Positions 26,951 through 35,255 of a DNA stretch of 64,000 bases are shown here, piece after piece (the stretch's first letter is position 1; every line of letters begins with the position of its first letter). The translations under genes were made by a program, and so were the position numbers. The stretch comes from Pseudoalteromonas umbrosa (lineage in GTDB: Bacteria; Pseudomonadota; Gammaproteobacteria; Enterobacterales; Alteromonadaceae). A model generated the notes under the pieces. The model had not been told where the DNA came from and ran no database searches. It was given only the letters and a program-made list of their open reading frames with translations. The DNA is taken from the NCBI RefSeq assembly GCF_030125375.1, contig NZ_JASJUU010000001.1, positions 1,409,354-1,473,353 of the forward strand, read 5' to 3'.

Positions 26951-27013
26951 CATATAAACCCCTGCTAAGGGGCTGGTAATGTTTGACTAAATTTGTGCGA
27001 CCCTTTTCGGGTT
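26951..27013 (-). repeat. Degenerate attC-like segment
   Basis: Between two cassette-like genes the minus strand reads ...CAGCCCCTTAGCAGGGGTTTATATG, which resembles the right end of Vibrio-type attC repeats (CAGCCCCTTAGGCGGGCGTTA). The left half has only AAACCC to pair with GGGTTT. It is weak and could be a simple hairpin (CCCCTTAGCAGGGG). Confidence 0.3.
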
Positions 27014-27106
27014 TTAAAAACACTCGCTCAAATCTTGGTGCAGCTTATTCAAATCACCTTCTAAATAGCGCTTGAACTTCTTGTTCTCTACTGTTTGGGT
27101 TGTCAT
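27014..27106 (-). CDS. Possible 30-residue peptide coupled to the cassette membrane protein
   Basis: An ATG overlaps the TGA of the upstream gene (ATGA) and has AAAAGGATC in front. It reads 30 codons, starting M-T-T-Q-T-V-E-N-K-K-F-K-R-Y-L-E-G-D, to a TAA. Hydrophilic, helical, charged; no family recognised. Translational coupling and the ribosome site support it; the length alone does not. Confidence 0.4.
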   Translation of the reverse strand: MTTQTVENKKFKRYLEGDLNKLHQDLSECF

Positions 27107-27600
27107 ACTTGATCCTTTTTAAAGCAATTATAAAACTGTGTTTTTATATACATAGCCATCAATATAGATGAGAGTGAAGGTAAAAATATAAACAAAAAAA
27201 CAAATGAAAAAGGGTTATCGTAAAACCATATTAAGTTACGAATACTCCCTTCCCTATAAGCCTGATTAGAACTAAATGCATAGATTAATGCTGGCAGCCC
27301 AAAAGCGGCCACCTCCATATGCCATGGCTTTTTAAAAACCGCTCTGCTGAGATTTTTTTTCGTTATCAAACATATCAGAACACCTTGAATTGGTGATAAG
27401 AGTAATTGAAAAATTAATAAGCACTTATAAAATTCAGGGTATTTCGCATATTCATTTATATTATTTAAAAAATTTGACCCAACTAATAATTTATCTATAA
27501 GCCCAGTCAAAACTGACACATCAAAAAACAACCAAGCTGATGTTGATATGAGCAACGGCAGGAAAATAACACCCCATCCGATATAGTCTTTTTTAGTCAA
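27103..27600 (-). CDS. Four-helix membrane protein, cassette-like gene
   Basis: 165 residues starting at TTG with a GAGGA site eight bases upstream. Hydrophobic helices at about 9-30, 58-80, 93-110 and 126-150 predict an inner-membrane protein. No conserved family motif is recognised. Its AT-rich codon use, the flanking attC-like sites and its strand, shared with three neighbours, fit an integron cassette gene. Function unknown. Confidence 0.65.
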   Translation of the reverse strand: MTKKDYIGWGVIFLPLLISTSAWLFFDVSVLTGLIDKLLVGSNFLNNINEYAKYPEFYKCLLIFQLLLSPIQGVLICLITKKNLSRAVFKKPWHMEVAAFGLPALIYAFSSNQAYREGSIRNLIWFYDNPFSFVFLFIFLPSLSSILMAMYIKTQFYNCFKKDQV

Positions 27601-27669
27601 AATAGGTCCTCAAAAAACTTAAAATAGAGAATGTATGTATTAAGTTAATAAATATGTGCCTGTCCCATT

Positions 27670-27771
27670 TGGTCCTCCCGTTAAGGGGCTTTTAAGCAGT
27701 TGGCCAAAATGACGAACGCAGTGAGGGAAAGCCAACGGTTAAAAGTCCCTGACTGAAACGGCTTGTTATGT
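27670..27771 (-). repeat. attC-like recombination site (cassette boundary)
   Basis: On the minus strand this starts ACATAACAAGCCGTT and contains nested complementary arms. CTTTTAA-CC-GTTGGC pairs with GCCAAC-TGC-TTAAAAG across a 26-base loop, and CCGTT pairs with AACGG further out. This is the imperfect hairpin with internal bulges expected of an attC folded single strand. The right-hand core site (GTTRRRY) is not recognisable, so the site is partly degraded. It lies between two small membrane-protein genes. Confidence 0.65.
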
Positions 27772-27772
27772 T

Positions 27773-28066
27773 TTACAAACAATCCCCGTTTGCACATGCT
27801 GTTAATAAATTACCCCAAAATATAATTTGAAACAATGCAGCCAAATAAATAACCCAAGCCCAAATACGCCAAGAATTAGAAGGGAAATTTACCTTTGAAA
27901 AAATGAAAACGCCTATTGCTATTGACGTAAAAATATAAACACTCTCGAAGTTATTTATGCTTTTTACGGAAGAAAACCAAAATGTACTTTGAACACTTAA
28001 CACATTAATAATTATTGGAAAAATTAATGAAGTGATAACCCAAACTTTATTTTTCATCCATTCCAT
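27773..28066 (-). CDS. Three-helix membrane protein, cassette-like gene
   Basis: 97 residues with hydrophobic helices at about 7-27, 40-58 and 67-88, and a short tail with two cysteines (ACANGDC). Starts at an ATG only 10 bases beyond the core site of the attC at 28075-28174, and stops two bases before the next attC-like site, the tight packing typical of integron cassettes. No family recognised. Confidence 0.65.
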   Translation of the reverse strand: MEWMKNKVWVITSLIFPIIINVLSVQSTFWFSSVKSINNFESVYIFTSIAIGVFIFSKVNFPSNSWRIWAWVIYLAALFQIIFWGNLLTACANGDCL

Positions 28067-28074
28067 CCGTGAAA

Positions 28075-28174
28075 CATAACGCCGCCTTAAGCGGTGAGTG
28101 ATTGTTGGCTAAAATGTGAAGCGAAGCGGAACCGAGCCAACAGTTACGAATCCGGCTTTAAGACCTTGTTAGCT
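28075..28174 (-). repeat. attC site with both core sites
   Basis: On the minus strand it runs from AGCTAAC to GTTATGT (core sites at 28174-28168 and 28081-28075). Outer arms: TAACAAGGTCTTAAAGCC pairs imperfectly with the CCGCTTAAGGCGGCGTTA end. Inner arms CTGTTGGCT and AGCCAACAA pair perfectly over a loop. The right end closely resembles the Vibrio repeat ending (CCTTAGGCGGGCGTTA). About 100 bases, within the normal attC range. Confidence 0.75.
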
Positions 28175-28187
28175 TTCGCTGTCAAGT

Positions 28188-28607
28188 TTAAACCTTTTTA
28201 CCTAATAGTTTTATAGATAGAAAGGGGACGATAATCATTACAACTGGGCCGCATAAAAAAACAACTAACCTAACACCATAAGGGTCATTTGGCAGAGCTT
28301 CTAGAATGGAAGTTACAACCCCCAATACAATACCAATAAAGGAAGCTATTAAAACCGCTTTTTTTATATTTACTATCTTAAGGCTTGCCCAAGCCATTAA
28401 GCAACCAATTGCATACAAGGTAAAAATAACCGCTAACTGATATTCGTAGTTAATAAGCAACATATGAAAAGGTAACTTTAGTCTTTCGTCATAATATGAG
28501 GTTAATCTCATAAAACCGAATTCAACAATCACAGATGAAAGTAACAGCGAAAAAGAGCCAAAAAGTGCAATTATCATAGCTTTCCATACTGTCAGCACTA
28601 TATTCAA
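28188..28607 (-). CDS. Four-helix membrane protein, cassette-like gene
   Basis: 139 residues starting at TTG, set by a strong GGAGGAG ribosome site six bases upstream. Helices at about 8-30, 53-73, 82-105 and 113-135. No family recognised. It begins just after a GTTAGC core sequence at 28630-28625 and ends 13 bases before the attC at 28174, so its borders match one complete gene cassette of about 550 bases. Confidence 0.65.
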   Translation of the reverse strand: MNIVLTVWKAMIIALFGSFSLLLSSVIVEFGFMRLTSYYDERLKLPFHMLLINYEYQLAVIFTLYAIGCLMAWASLKIVNIKKAVLIASFIGIVLGVVTSILEALPNDPYGVRLVVFLCGPVVMIIVPFLSIKLLGKKV

Positions 28608-29133
28608 ACAACTCCTCCAAGAAAGCTAACATTTTTATCTACGAAAATGTCGCATAATAACAGCATATTTACCACCGCATAACCACAGCGATTCAGATAC
28701 GAGCTTTATTACTTTCAACCATAACAACTTAAACAGATGTCACCAAATTAGCAATGGTTAAAATACGTCACTTGTCGTATAACAGTGATACTTGACAAAT
28801 ACCGAGCTATTTATATTTACATATATAATTGCATTTACATGTGCATGTATAAATATATACATCTATTAAGCCGCCATTATACCCATGTTCTAAGCACATA
28901 TTTTGAAAAAGATATACCACCAGTAACATTTCAGGCTGCTTCTATAGGATAACCGTCTTTATCTGATTTCATAATCTAATGCACCCAAAAACACTTAGAG
29001 ATGAGACGATAATGTAATTTTTAGTTGCTCAGCCAATCGACAAAAATAGGTTAATAACACAACCATCATCAACATTTACTAAAAGCCTATTTACTTTATG
29101 GTAGTGGCTTGAGGTTGATGAAAGCCCTTAGAT
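28608..29133. other. Intergenic region at the outer edge of the cassette cluster
   Basis: 526 AT-rich bases without a convincing gene. GTTAGC at 28630-28625 (minus strand) is the likely outer cassette boundary. Near 28835-28850 there is a palindromic stretch TACATG-TG-CATGTA in TA-rich flanks. No integrase gene or attI-like site is recognisable. Confidence 0.45.
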
Positions 29134-29280
29134 TACGAGTACAGCTTTAGCGGCAAACTCATCAATAAATTAAAACCACTCAAGCCCTTCGCTTGGAAAA
29201 TATCAGACATAAAAATAAGTATGTGTTGTTAGATCAGGTTATCTAATTGAATCAAGCTGTACTGGAACTCAGCTAATAAT
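29134..29280 (+). pseudogene. Decayed 3' end of a CadC-like regulator gene
   Basis: This aligns base for base with the last 140 bases of the CadC-like gene at 24322-26418 and a little beyond: shared runs include TGGAAAATATCAGA, TATGTGTTG, GAACTCAGCT and AATTTTGT. A one-base deletion near 29210 shifts the frame, and an in-frame TAA replaces a Glu codon at about 29241. No upstream part of the gene remains. It lies just downstream of nothing expressed and converges with the intact lipoprotein gene, mirroring the arrangement after the full-length copy. Confidence 0.85.
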
Positions 29281-29304
29281 TTTGTATGTTATTTTTGCGT
29301 GTTA

Positions 29305-29766
29305 CTAAAGACTTTCCATTTCCCAAAGCACTTGCATTCCTATTGCGTACGCATTGTTTTTTGTCGGCGCAGCCCATTGCAAGGTAATTGACGGGCCATT
29401 CTGGCTTTCGGGTGAAGTTAATCTCAGTTCAATGCGTTCATCAAAACAATTTGCCAAAACAACATAGGGAAGGCCTGACACTCGCAACTTGATTGAGTCC
29501 GCCTCTAAAAAATGCAAACTATCAGGAATATCTTCGTTTCGCAGAACTTTACCAAATACATCAACAGTATGTACTGAACGTAAACTTTTCAGTGTAAAGT
29601 AGGTTTGCTGGAGCTGCTGCGCTGACAGCGCTCTTGCATGGCCCACCGCAGGGTGTGACTCATTAGCAATGCAACCAAAGCCGGTATAAGGATCTCCATC
29701 ACAACCTGCTGTTGCCAATAGAGTACAGGGTAAGATGCCCTTGAACAATAAGCCTCTGAAACTCAT
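29305..29766 (-). CDS. Lipoprotein of unknown function (intact member of a duplicated pair)
   Basis: 153 residues with AAAGGA before the ATG. The hydrophobic leader ends in the lipobox LLATAGC (Cys22). The mature protein starts with a short acidic, Cys-containing loop and continues with a beta-rich domain ('DSIKLRVSGLPYVVLANCFD', 'RIELRLTSPESQNGPSITLQ'). The second and third cysteines (about 32 and 108) may form a disulfide. No family recognised. A C-terminal fragment of a paralogue lies at 26438-26560. Both copies sit 3' to 3' with a CadC-like gene. Confidence 0.7.
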   Translation of the reverse strand: MSFRGLLFKGILPCTLLATAGCDGDPYTGFGCIANESHPAVGHARALSAQQLQQTYFTLKSLRSVHTVDVFGKVLRNEDIPDSLHFLEADSIKLRVSGLPYVVLANCFDERIELRLTSPESQNGPSITLQWAAPTKNNAYAIGMQVLWEMESL

Positions 29767-29842
29767 TTATAGTCCTTTAATTAATCTAGTAACTACCGTG
29801 ATAATAGCCAACTTTATCGCTTCAAAACCATCATCAAAGCAA

Positions 29843-29877
29843 TAAAAATGCCTGAGCACAGGTTTGTACTCAGGCAT
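29843..29877 (-). terminator. Rho-independent terminator of the S9 peptidase gene
   Basis: Stem ATGCCTGAG / CTCAGGCAT with a 12-base loop, followed on the minus strand by TTTTTATT, 35 bases beyond the stop codon. Confidence 0.8.
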
Positions 29878-29911
29878 CAAAACGTTTAATACAAACTAAC
29901 TTGTTGCTAGT

Positions 29912-31804
29912 TTATAGTGTGTCTTCTAACCATTTGAAGAACTCACGTTGCCATACGATGCCGTTTTGCGGCGTCAGTACCCAGTGGTTTTCTTCCGGGA
30001 AGTAAAGGAAACGGCTCTCTAAACCACGTAATTTTGCAGCTTGGAACGCCTGAATACCTTGGCCTAATGGTACACGGTAGTCTTTGCCACCATGGATCAC
30101 AAACATAGGTGCATCCCACTTATCTACATAATTAATTGGGTTGAACTCATTATACGTTTGGTTGATAGACGCATTGCCTTGCTCCCAATATGGGCCACCA
30201 AATTCATGGTTTACGAAGAATAGCTCTTCCGTTGTGCCGTACATACTGCGTAAATCGAAGATACCGCAATGTGAGATGAAGGTTTTAAAGCGACCATCAT
30301 GGTTGCCCGCTAAATAAAATGCAGAGTAACCACCAAAGCTTGCACCGATTGCGCCAATGCGCTTTTTATCAACGTAAGACGCTTTTGACACATCATCAAT
30401 GGCATCAAGGTAGTCTTGCATCGCCTTACCACCCCAATCTTGCGTAATGTCTTCATTCCACTTAACACCGTGACCTGGCATACCGCGGCGGTTTGGTGCT
30501 ACAACAATATAACCTTGTGAAGCCATCACTTGGAAGTTCCAGCGGAACGAATAAAACTGCGAGAGCGCAGACTGAGGGCCGCCTTGTAGATAAAGTAATG
30601 TTGGATATTTTTTACTTTCATCAAAATTAGGTGGATAAATCACCCAAGTTAGCATTTCTTGACCGTCTTTTGTCGTCACCATACGCTTCTTAACAGTTGG
30701 CAAGTCAAGGCCCGCATAAAATGCATCATTGACTTTAGTCAGTGCTGTTAGGTTTTTCTTACGCAGGTCAAAACGGAAAATTTCTGATGCGCGGTTCATG
30801 CTGCTACGCGTCACAACTAAGTGCTTATCCATTGCCGCGACAATACCATTCACATCAAACTGGCCTTTCGTTAGCTGTTTGATTTTTGGTTTAGTGCTGA
30901 CTGATACTTGGAATAATTGGATTGTGCCATCGGTTGGCGCAACAAAGTAAATACGCTTGCCATCTGGACTCCATTTGAAGCTATTTACCGTGCCATCCCA
31001 ATGCTCAGTCAAATTAACTTCTTTGTTTTTTATGCGCACTATGATGTCGTTTTTATCCGCTTCATACCCTGGCACGTCCATTTGAAGCCACGCCAGATTT
31101 CCTTTTGACGAAAACGCAGGGCTTTTATCATAACCTAGGTTACTTTCGGTGATATTGGTGGTTTTTTTACTTGCTAGGTTATAACGATAAATATCTGTGT
31201 TGGTACTGGTAACATACTCAGTGCCCGTCAGCTTTTTACTCACATAGTAAATATTCTCGCCTTTAGGACCCCAAATGTAATCACTTGAGCCACCAAATGG
31301 AGAGGTTGGGCTTGAGTAAGGCTTGCCTTTCATGATGTCGACTTTCTTTTCAGTCGCTAAATCTTGATAGAAAACGTGCTTAAAGCCACCATCATTCCAC
31401 GTATCCCAGTGGCGATAATTTAGGTCATCGAATACATAAGCATTCGCTTGAGACAAGTCTTTATGTCTATGAGTTGCTAAAACCGACTCAATATTCACCT
31501 TTTTATGGAATAGCTTCTTAGTGCCATCAGGAGAGATATTGCTATCGATTAACTGACCTTGATAGGCTTCTAATAGCTGAGCACTTCCACCTTTAACAGG
31601 CACCTGATAAACCTTGCTAGCAAAATCATTATTTGCCACGCTCGGGGTCGTTACACTGTAAATGACATGGGTTTTATCTTTATTTAATCCCAACGCAGTA
31701 ACACGTTTAACTTCCCACAATTTTTCAGGGGTCATCACATCTTGTGCTGACACACCTGCACTTACTGCAAGGCCTAAACTTGCAGAAATAAGAATTCGCA
31801 ACAT
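29912..31804 (-). CDS. Exported S9-family prolyl oligopeptidase (acylaminoacyl-peptidase-like)
   Basis: 630 residues, GGAGG ribosome site, signal peptide of about 20 residues. Residues 30-360 form the beta-propeller that gates substrate entry. The C-terminal alpha/beta-hydrolase domain carries the triad Ser489 ('IGAIGASFGGYSAFYLAG'), Asp575 ('VIHGGKDYRVPLGQG') and His607 ('FPEENHWVL'). The oxyanion region is 'YLQGGPQSALSQFYSF'. All active-site residues are in place, so it should be an active secreted or periplasmic serine peptidase releasing dipeptides or acylated residues from short peptides. Length and domain order are normal for the S9C group. Confidence 0.95.
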   Translation of the reverse strand: MLRILISASLGLAVSAGVSAQDVMTPEKLWEVKRVTALGLNKDKTHVIYSVTTPSVANNDFASKVYQVPVKGGSAQLLEAYQGQLIDSNISPDGTKKLFHKKVNIESVLATHRHKDLSQANAYVFDDLNYRHWDTWNDGGFKHVFYQDLATEKKVDIMKGKPYSSPTSPFGGSSDYIWGPKGENIYYVSKKLTGTEYVTSTNTDIYRYNLASKKTTNITESNLGYDKSPAFSSKGNLAWLQMDVPGYEADKNDIIVRIKNKEVNLTEHWDGTVNSFKWSPDGKRIYFVAPTDGTIQLFQVSVSTKPKIKQLTKGQFDVNGIVAAMDKHLVVTRSSMNRASEIFRFDLRKKNLTALTKVNDAFYAGLDLPTVKKRMVTTKDGQEMLTWVIYPPNFDESKKYPTLLYLQGGPQSALSQFYSFRWNFQVMASQGYIVVAPNRRGMPGHGVKWNEDITQDWGGKAMQDYLDAIDDVSKASYVDKKRIGAIGASFGGYSAFYLAGNHDGRFKTFISHCGIFDLRSMYGTTEELFFVNHEFGGPYWEQGNASINQTYNEFNPINYVDKWDAPMFVIHGGKDYRVPLGQGIQAFQAAKLRGLESRFLYFPEENHWVLTPQNGIVWQREFFKWLEDTL

Positions 31805-32021
31805 AGCGAAATGCCTCCAAAAATAAAAACCCGTCTAGACTACATAAAACGGTCATAACTTAAAAGCAATCAAGGTGATTAACTGGTCACACCTATATTT
31901 TGACTGAGTTTAAAGTGCTAAATTTATGAAATAGTATGAATTTAAACAATAAATAAGGACATCTGTGATAATGCCCTTAGGGGAAGTAATTTGGTTTGTG
32001 TTGATTGGTAAATATAATAGA

Positions 32022-32039
32022 GGTGATGAAATCATCACC
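32022..32039. terminator. Possible terminator of the MerR-type gene
   Basis: Inverted repeat GGTGATGA-AA-TCATCACC, 35 bases beyond the stop codon at 32075 on the minus strand. Followed by a T-rich but interrupted stretch. Confidence 0.4.
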
Positions 32040-32074
32040 GCTTTGTTCTACATTTTTGTAGGTTAGTCCTCTAT

Positions 32075-32902
32075 TTAACTATTATCTAACCCCAAGTTTT
32101 TAAACTTGTCGCTGTTACCTTTTAATGTGTTATCAGCAAAGTGCAGCATTGCCTTATGTAAATGACTTGCCATTCCGATGCTGTAATGCTCATACATGTC
32201 TCGAGCAATATCATTCGATACAACTGAGTCGGCATGTTCCACGTACCCCTCGTAACTTACTCCTTTAAAATCAGCACCACTATCCTCTATCATGTAGGTA
32301 AGTCGGTTGGTTATCGCAAAATGCTGTTCAACTGAGGCTTGCACTTCTTCGCTGTGAACAGGCAAACTTAGCAATGATTTATAATTTTCAACCCACTCAT
32401 CAAAACAACGCTGCTCAAACTCAGCCTCTTCGTTACTTAAGTGCTGCAAAGATAAATAAAACTCATCTAACGTTCCACTTTCTGTAATCTGCGCAATCAT
32501 ATCTTTCCAACGCTCGACTTTTTCTGAAGGTAAATCTTTAAACAAGATATTTAAGTTACTTTGACCATTTAATATGCTCATTGAATTCTCCAAACTGTTG
32601 ATAATTAACTGTGTTTTTTCTTGTCGTTTCAACAGCATACTTTTTTGGTCTTTTAGAACTTGTAATAAGTCAAAATCCGTTGCGTTTAAAATACTTTGTA
32701 TTTCTTCAAGACTAAATTCGAGCTCTTTATACACAATAATTTGCTGCAACTTGATCAAGTGAGTTTGCGTATACTCACGATAACCGTTTGCTCCTCGAAG
32801 CGACTTTAATAAGCCAATTTTGTCATAATGGTGCAGCGTGCGAACACTCACCCCAGCAAGTTTGCTTAATTGACTCACGCTATAACGTTTTGCTTTATTC
32901 AA
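32075..32902 (-). CDS. MerR-family regulator, TipA type
   Basis: 275 residues starting at TTG with AAAGGA eight bases upstream. The N-terminal winged helix 'YSVSQLSKLAGVSVRTLHHYDKIGLLKSL' and 'GYREYTQTHLIKLQQIIVYKELEFSLEEI' is textbook MerR, followed by the dimerising coiled coil (about 75-115). Residues 140-265 form a TipAS-like effector domain of all-helical globin-like character ('YEGYVEHADSVVSNDIARDM', 'YSIGMASHLHKAMLHFADNT'). This domain binds thiopeptides or other hydrophobic drugs in TipA and Mta/SkgA relatives. A MerR-type promoter lies upstream, indicating autoregulation. No drug-efflux target is adjacent. Confidence 0.92.
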   Translation of the reverse strand: MNKAKRYSVSQLSKLAGVSVRTLHHYDKIGLLKSLRGANGYREYTQTHLIKLQQIIVYKELEFSLEEIQSILNATDFDLLQVLKDQKSMLLKRQEKTQLIINSLENSMSILNGQSNLNILFKDLPSEKVERWKDMIAQITESGTLDEFYLSLQHLSNEEAEFEQRCFDEWVENYKSLLSLPVHSEEVQASVEQHFAITNRLTYMIEDSGADFKGVSYEGYVEHADSVVSNDIARDMYEHYSIGMASHLHKAMLHFADNTLKGNSDKFKNLGLDNS

Positions 32903-32938
32903 CTCTAAATCCTTTAGTTACTACTGAAAGACAAATTA

Positions 32939-32970
32939 ATCGTTAACTATCACCTAACGTAAGGGTCAAG
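32939..32970 (-). promoter_or_regulatory. MerR-type promoter/operator upstream of the TipA-like regulator
   Basis: On the minus strand: TTGACC (-35), then CTTACGTTAGGTGATAGT, then TAACGAT (-10-like). The spacer is 18-19 bases, longer than the usual 17, and contains a near-palindrome ACCCTTACGTTAGGT centred between the boxes. Long spacer plus central dyad is the signature of MerR-activated promoters, which the regulator untwists. Confidence 0.6.
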
Positions 32971-33087
32971 CCTTTTGTAGAATTTTTTTGATGAACGTAC
33001 TTTTTGATAAAACTCAGTTCAAGCTTGAAGTTTAAAGTAAAGCACCGCACACTTTAACAAGATGCTCGATGCATTTACTGAGCTTGT

Positions 33088-34446
33088 TTAAAGTTCACAT
33101 ATCTCAGAGACTTTATTTTTAGATACAAATTGAGACGCCAAATGAGTAAAACATTTAGGCGCGACCATAGGTAAAATATGCGCAGCATCTTTCACAGTGG
33201 AAAACTGAACATCGCCAAGCTTTTCAAGGTATTTAGAATGTGTTTGGGCCGCTTCATAAGGTGTGTTGGGGTCAAGTGTGCCCTGTACAATTAGGGTTCT
33301 TGGGAGCTGCTTTGGTAACTTCCCAAAAAATTTATCACGTGAATATAATGGCGCGGGAACATCTACCAACAGTCGAGGTAAGTGACTAGTAAATAGCGCA
33401 CCTTCTGCCTCTTTGCTCACTATTTCCTTGGTTAAATTAGTCCGGCTGTTATTCTCTGAGCTGGTGATCAACATTGAAAGTGGCAAGGATGGTGCTGCCA
33501 ATGGATATGCAGAAATGATATCGCCTTGCTTATCTTTAAGTGCCTGCAATGTTTGCTTGAGAAGTGACGTATCACCAGCAGTTAATTGCTTAATTAAATC
33601 CGGGATTCGGCTTCGTAAGTCATGATAGTTAAGCAATGAGGCCATGAAAAAACGAATATCTCCCCCCTCCAGTGCTGGCTTCCACACTTGATTATTAGAC
33701 TTTAGTAGTGCTTTAAACTGTTTTTCTTGTTGTTCTGTCAGTAGCTTACGCCCTACAGTATCAACAACTCTGGTGCGATAACTGATCTCCCATTCAGTAT
33801 CTCCCTCTTTTGGTACAAGCCCATCTAAAATAATACCGTCTAACTTTGGAGAAGCCACCTGCATAAGGCGTAACGTCAATTGCGTACCATAAGATACACC
33901 ATATACATACACTTCTTTATCTGAGCGGTACTTTTCGATTAAGCCTGCCAGATCCTTAGCAGCATGAGTAATTGTAAACGCCTGTGTTCTAGATGGATTA
34001 GCATATAGAGAGCCTATGCAGGGCCCCCATTCTGTATTACCCAGTGCATAACCGGCTTCACTGTTTGCTGACTCCTGAGCTGGGCAAAGTCGACTAGACT
34101 CACCAGTTCCTCGATGATCCGGCACTACAATGTCATACCCTTTAAACGCTTCCCGAAAGACGGACAAAAAAGGAGTGAACCCTGCGCCTGCTTCACCAGG
34201 TCCGCCATGTATAAGCCACACTTGCCCACGGGACTGTTTAGCATCTTTTGTTGGAAATTGACGAACAGCAAGCTCTATTTGACCAAGCTCTAGATTAGTA
34301 TAATCAAGTGGCACCTTTGTTTTGGCACATGTGGATGCTTCAAAACCTGATATATTAATGGCATAGTCGCACGCCCCAAATGTAGTTGCTTGCGCCGATA
34401 AAGAAAAAACACCCGCTGAAAATAGTGATAATATTTTTAGTTTCAA
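33088..34446 (-). CDS. Exported alpha/beta-hydrolase peptidase (S33, tripeptidyl/prolyl aminopeptidase-like)
   Basis: 452 residues starting at TTG behind AGGGAG, signal peptide about 1-20. Oxyanion motif 'VWLIHGGPGEAGAGF' (H-G-G-P-G), 'YDIVVPDHRGTGES', nucleophile Ser185 in 'VYVYGVSYGTQL', and the C-terminal TAP-like block with Asp in 'IVQGTLDPNTPYEAA' and His in 'VKDAAHILPM'. Order and spacing match secreted tripeptidyl or prolyl aminopeptidases of family S33. Two paired cysteines near 121 and 143 suggest a disulfide. It likely degrades short peptides in the periplasm. The MerR-type gene follows on the same strand after its own promoter. Confidence 0.9.
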   Translation of the reverse strand: MKLKILSLFSAGVFSLSAQATTFGACDYAINISGFEASTCAKTKVPLDYTNLELGQIELAVRQFPTKDAKQSRGQVWLIHGGPGEAGAGFTPFLSVFREAFKGYDIVVPDHRGTGESSRLCPAQESANSEAGYALGNTEWGPCIGSLYANPSRTQAFTITHAAKDLAGLIEKYRSDKEVYVYGVSYGTQLTLRLMQVASPKLDGIILDGLVPKEGDTEWEISYRTRVVDTVGRKLLTEQQEKQFKALLKSNNQVWKPALEGGDIRFFMASLLNYHDLRSRIPDLIKQLTAGDTSLLKQTLQALKDKQGDIISAYPLAAPSLPLSMLITSSENNSRTNLTKEIVSKEAEGALFTSHLPRLLVDVPAPLYSRDKFFGKLPKQLPRTLIVQGTLDPNTPYEAAQTHSKYLEKLGDVQFSTVKDAAHILPMVAPKCFTHLASQFVSKNKVSEICEL

Positions 34447-34676
34447 TATGAGTACTCCCTAGATAAACCTGCAACATATTGTTTTGTTATTTATATCACC
34501 TGCATTATTGCATGAACCCACTTATTAACCAAAAGCTAATCCATAAGCGATTACTAATACAATTCATTGACAATGAGGTATTTAAATTCAAAAGTTAATA
34601 AACAACAAAAAAATATAAATACAAGTGGAAGGTATTTAGGTGCCTAAGAAAAGTAATAAGTTGTCGAGCTGTATTT

Positions 34677-34871
34677 TCAAAACAACGCGTGTATCATTGC
34701 GCCAATACCCAGCAGAGTGATGACGACCCCAATCAAATATAAAGGGATTCTATAACCCTGTGTGGCTTCACTCTTGATGAGACTAGGGAACAATTTTCCA
34801 CTGGTATACAGTAAGATTACAGCACCACTAAACAACAATATCAAACCATCTATAGTGACTGAAAAATCCAT
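34677..34871 (-). CDS. Small two-helix membrane protein
   Basis: 64 residues from the ATG at 34871, which has GAGGG seven bases upstream and lies 20 bases after the preceding gene's stop; a longer frame from 34910 would overlap that gene. Hydrophobic helices at about 7-28 and 42-62 are split by a short polar loop. No family is recognised. It is cotranscribed with the glycine-rich membrane protein just upstream. Confidence 0.6.
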   Translation of the reverse strand: MDFSVTIDGLILLFSGAVILLYTSGKLFPSLIKSEATQGYRIPLYLIGVVITLLGIGAMIHALF

Positions 34872-34890
34872 AGCGCCCTCAAAAGCATAT

Positions 34891-35106
34891 TTAAGCTTTA
34901 TGCTTCGCACGGTGCATAGCTAAACCACAAGCAACACCAATAGTAACACCCGCACCAATTGGTATGCCGATATAAGCGAGGAAGCCAAATGGTATCCCTA
35001 TAGCCAACCCAATAATGCACCCAATTATGCTACCTGCAGCGACGCCCTTTCCAATATAGTATGCTTGCGTGTGTTTAGTTTGCGCATTAGCTGATTGTGC
35101 ACTCAT
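34891..35106 (-). CDS. Small glycine-rich membrane protein
   Basis: 71 residues, AAAAGGATA ribosome site. After a polar N-terminus (about 20 residues) comes a long hydrophobic stretch rich in Gly and Ile ('GSIIGCIIGLAIGIPFGFLA', then 'IGIPIGAGVTIGVACGLAMH') that could form two glycine-zipper helices, with a basic tail (HRAKHKA). Glycine-zipper proteins often assemble or insert in membranes. No further function can be assigned. First gene of a two-gene unit. Confidence 0.6.
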   Translation of the reverse strand: MSAQSANAQTKHTQAYYIGKGVAAGSIIGCIIGLAIGIPFGFLAYIGIPIGAGVTIGVACGLAMHRAKHKA

Positions 35107-35255
35107 GAAAATATCCTTTTAACTGTTCCTAATTGGTTAAGTAATATTTTCACCATACTTAATGCAATGTTGTCAATAAAGTTTAAAAGCACAGCTTTAA
35201 ATCAAAGTAACAAATAGATGCAGCAAATAGTTCGATGAATATCGCATGAAGGATA

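Noticed and set aside
27653..27672. GTGCCTGTCCCATTT, similar to motifs seen near REP-associated transposases
   Set aside because: A single short match without inverted partner or transposase; not enough to call a REP element.
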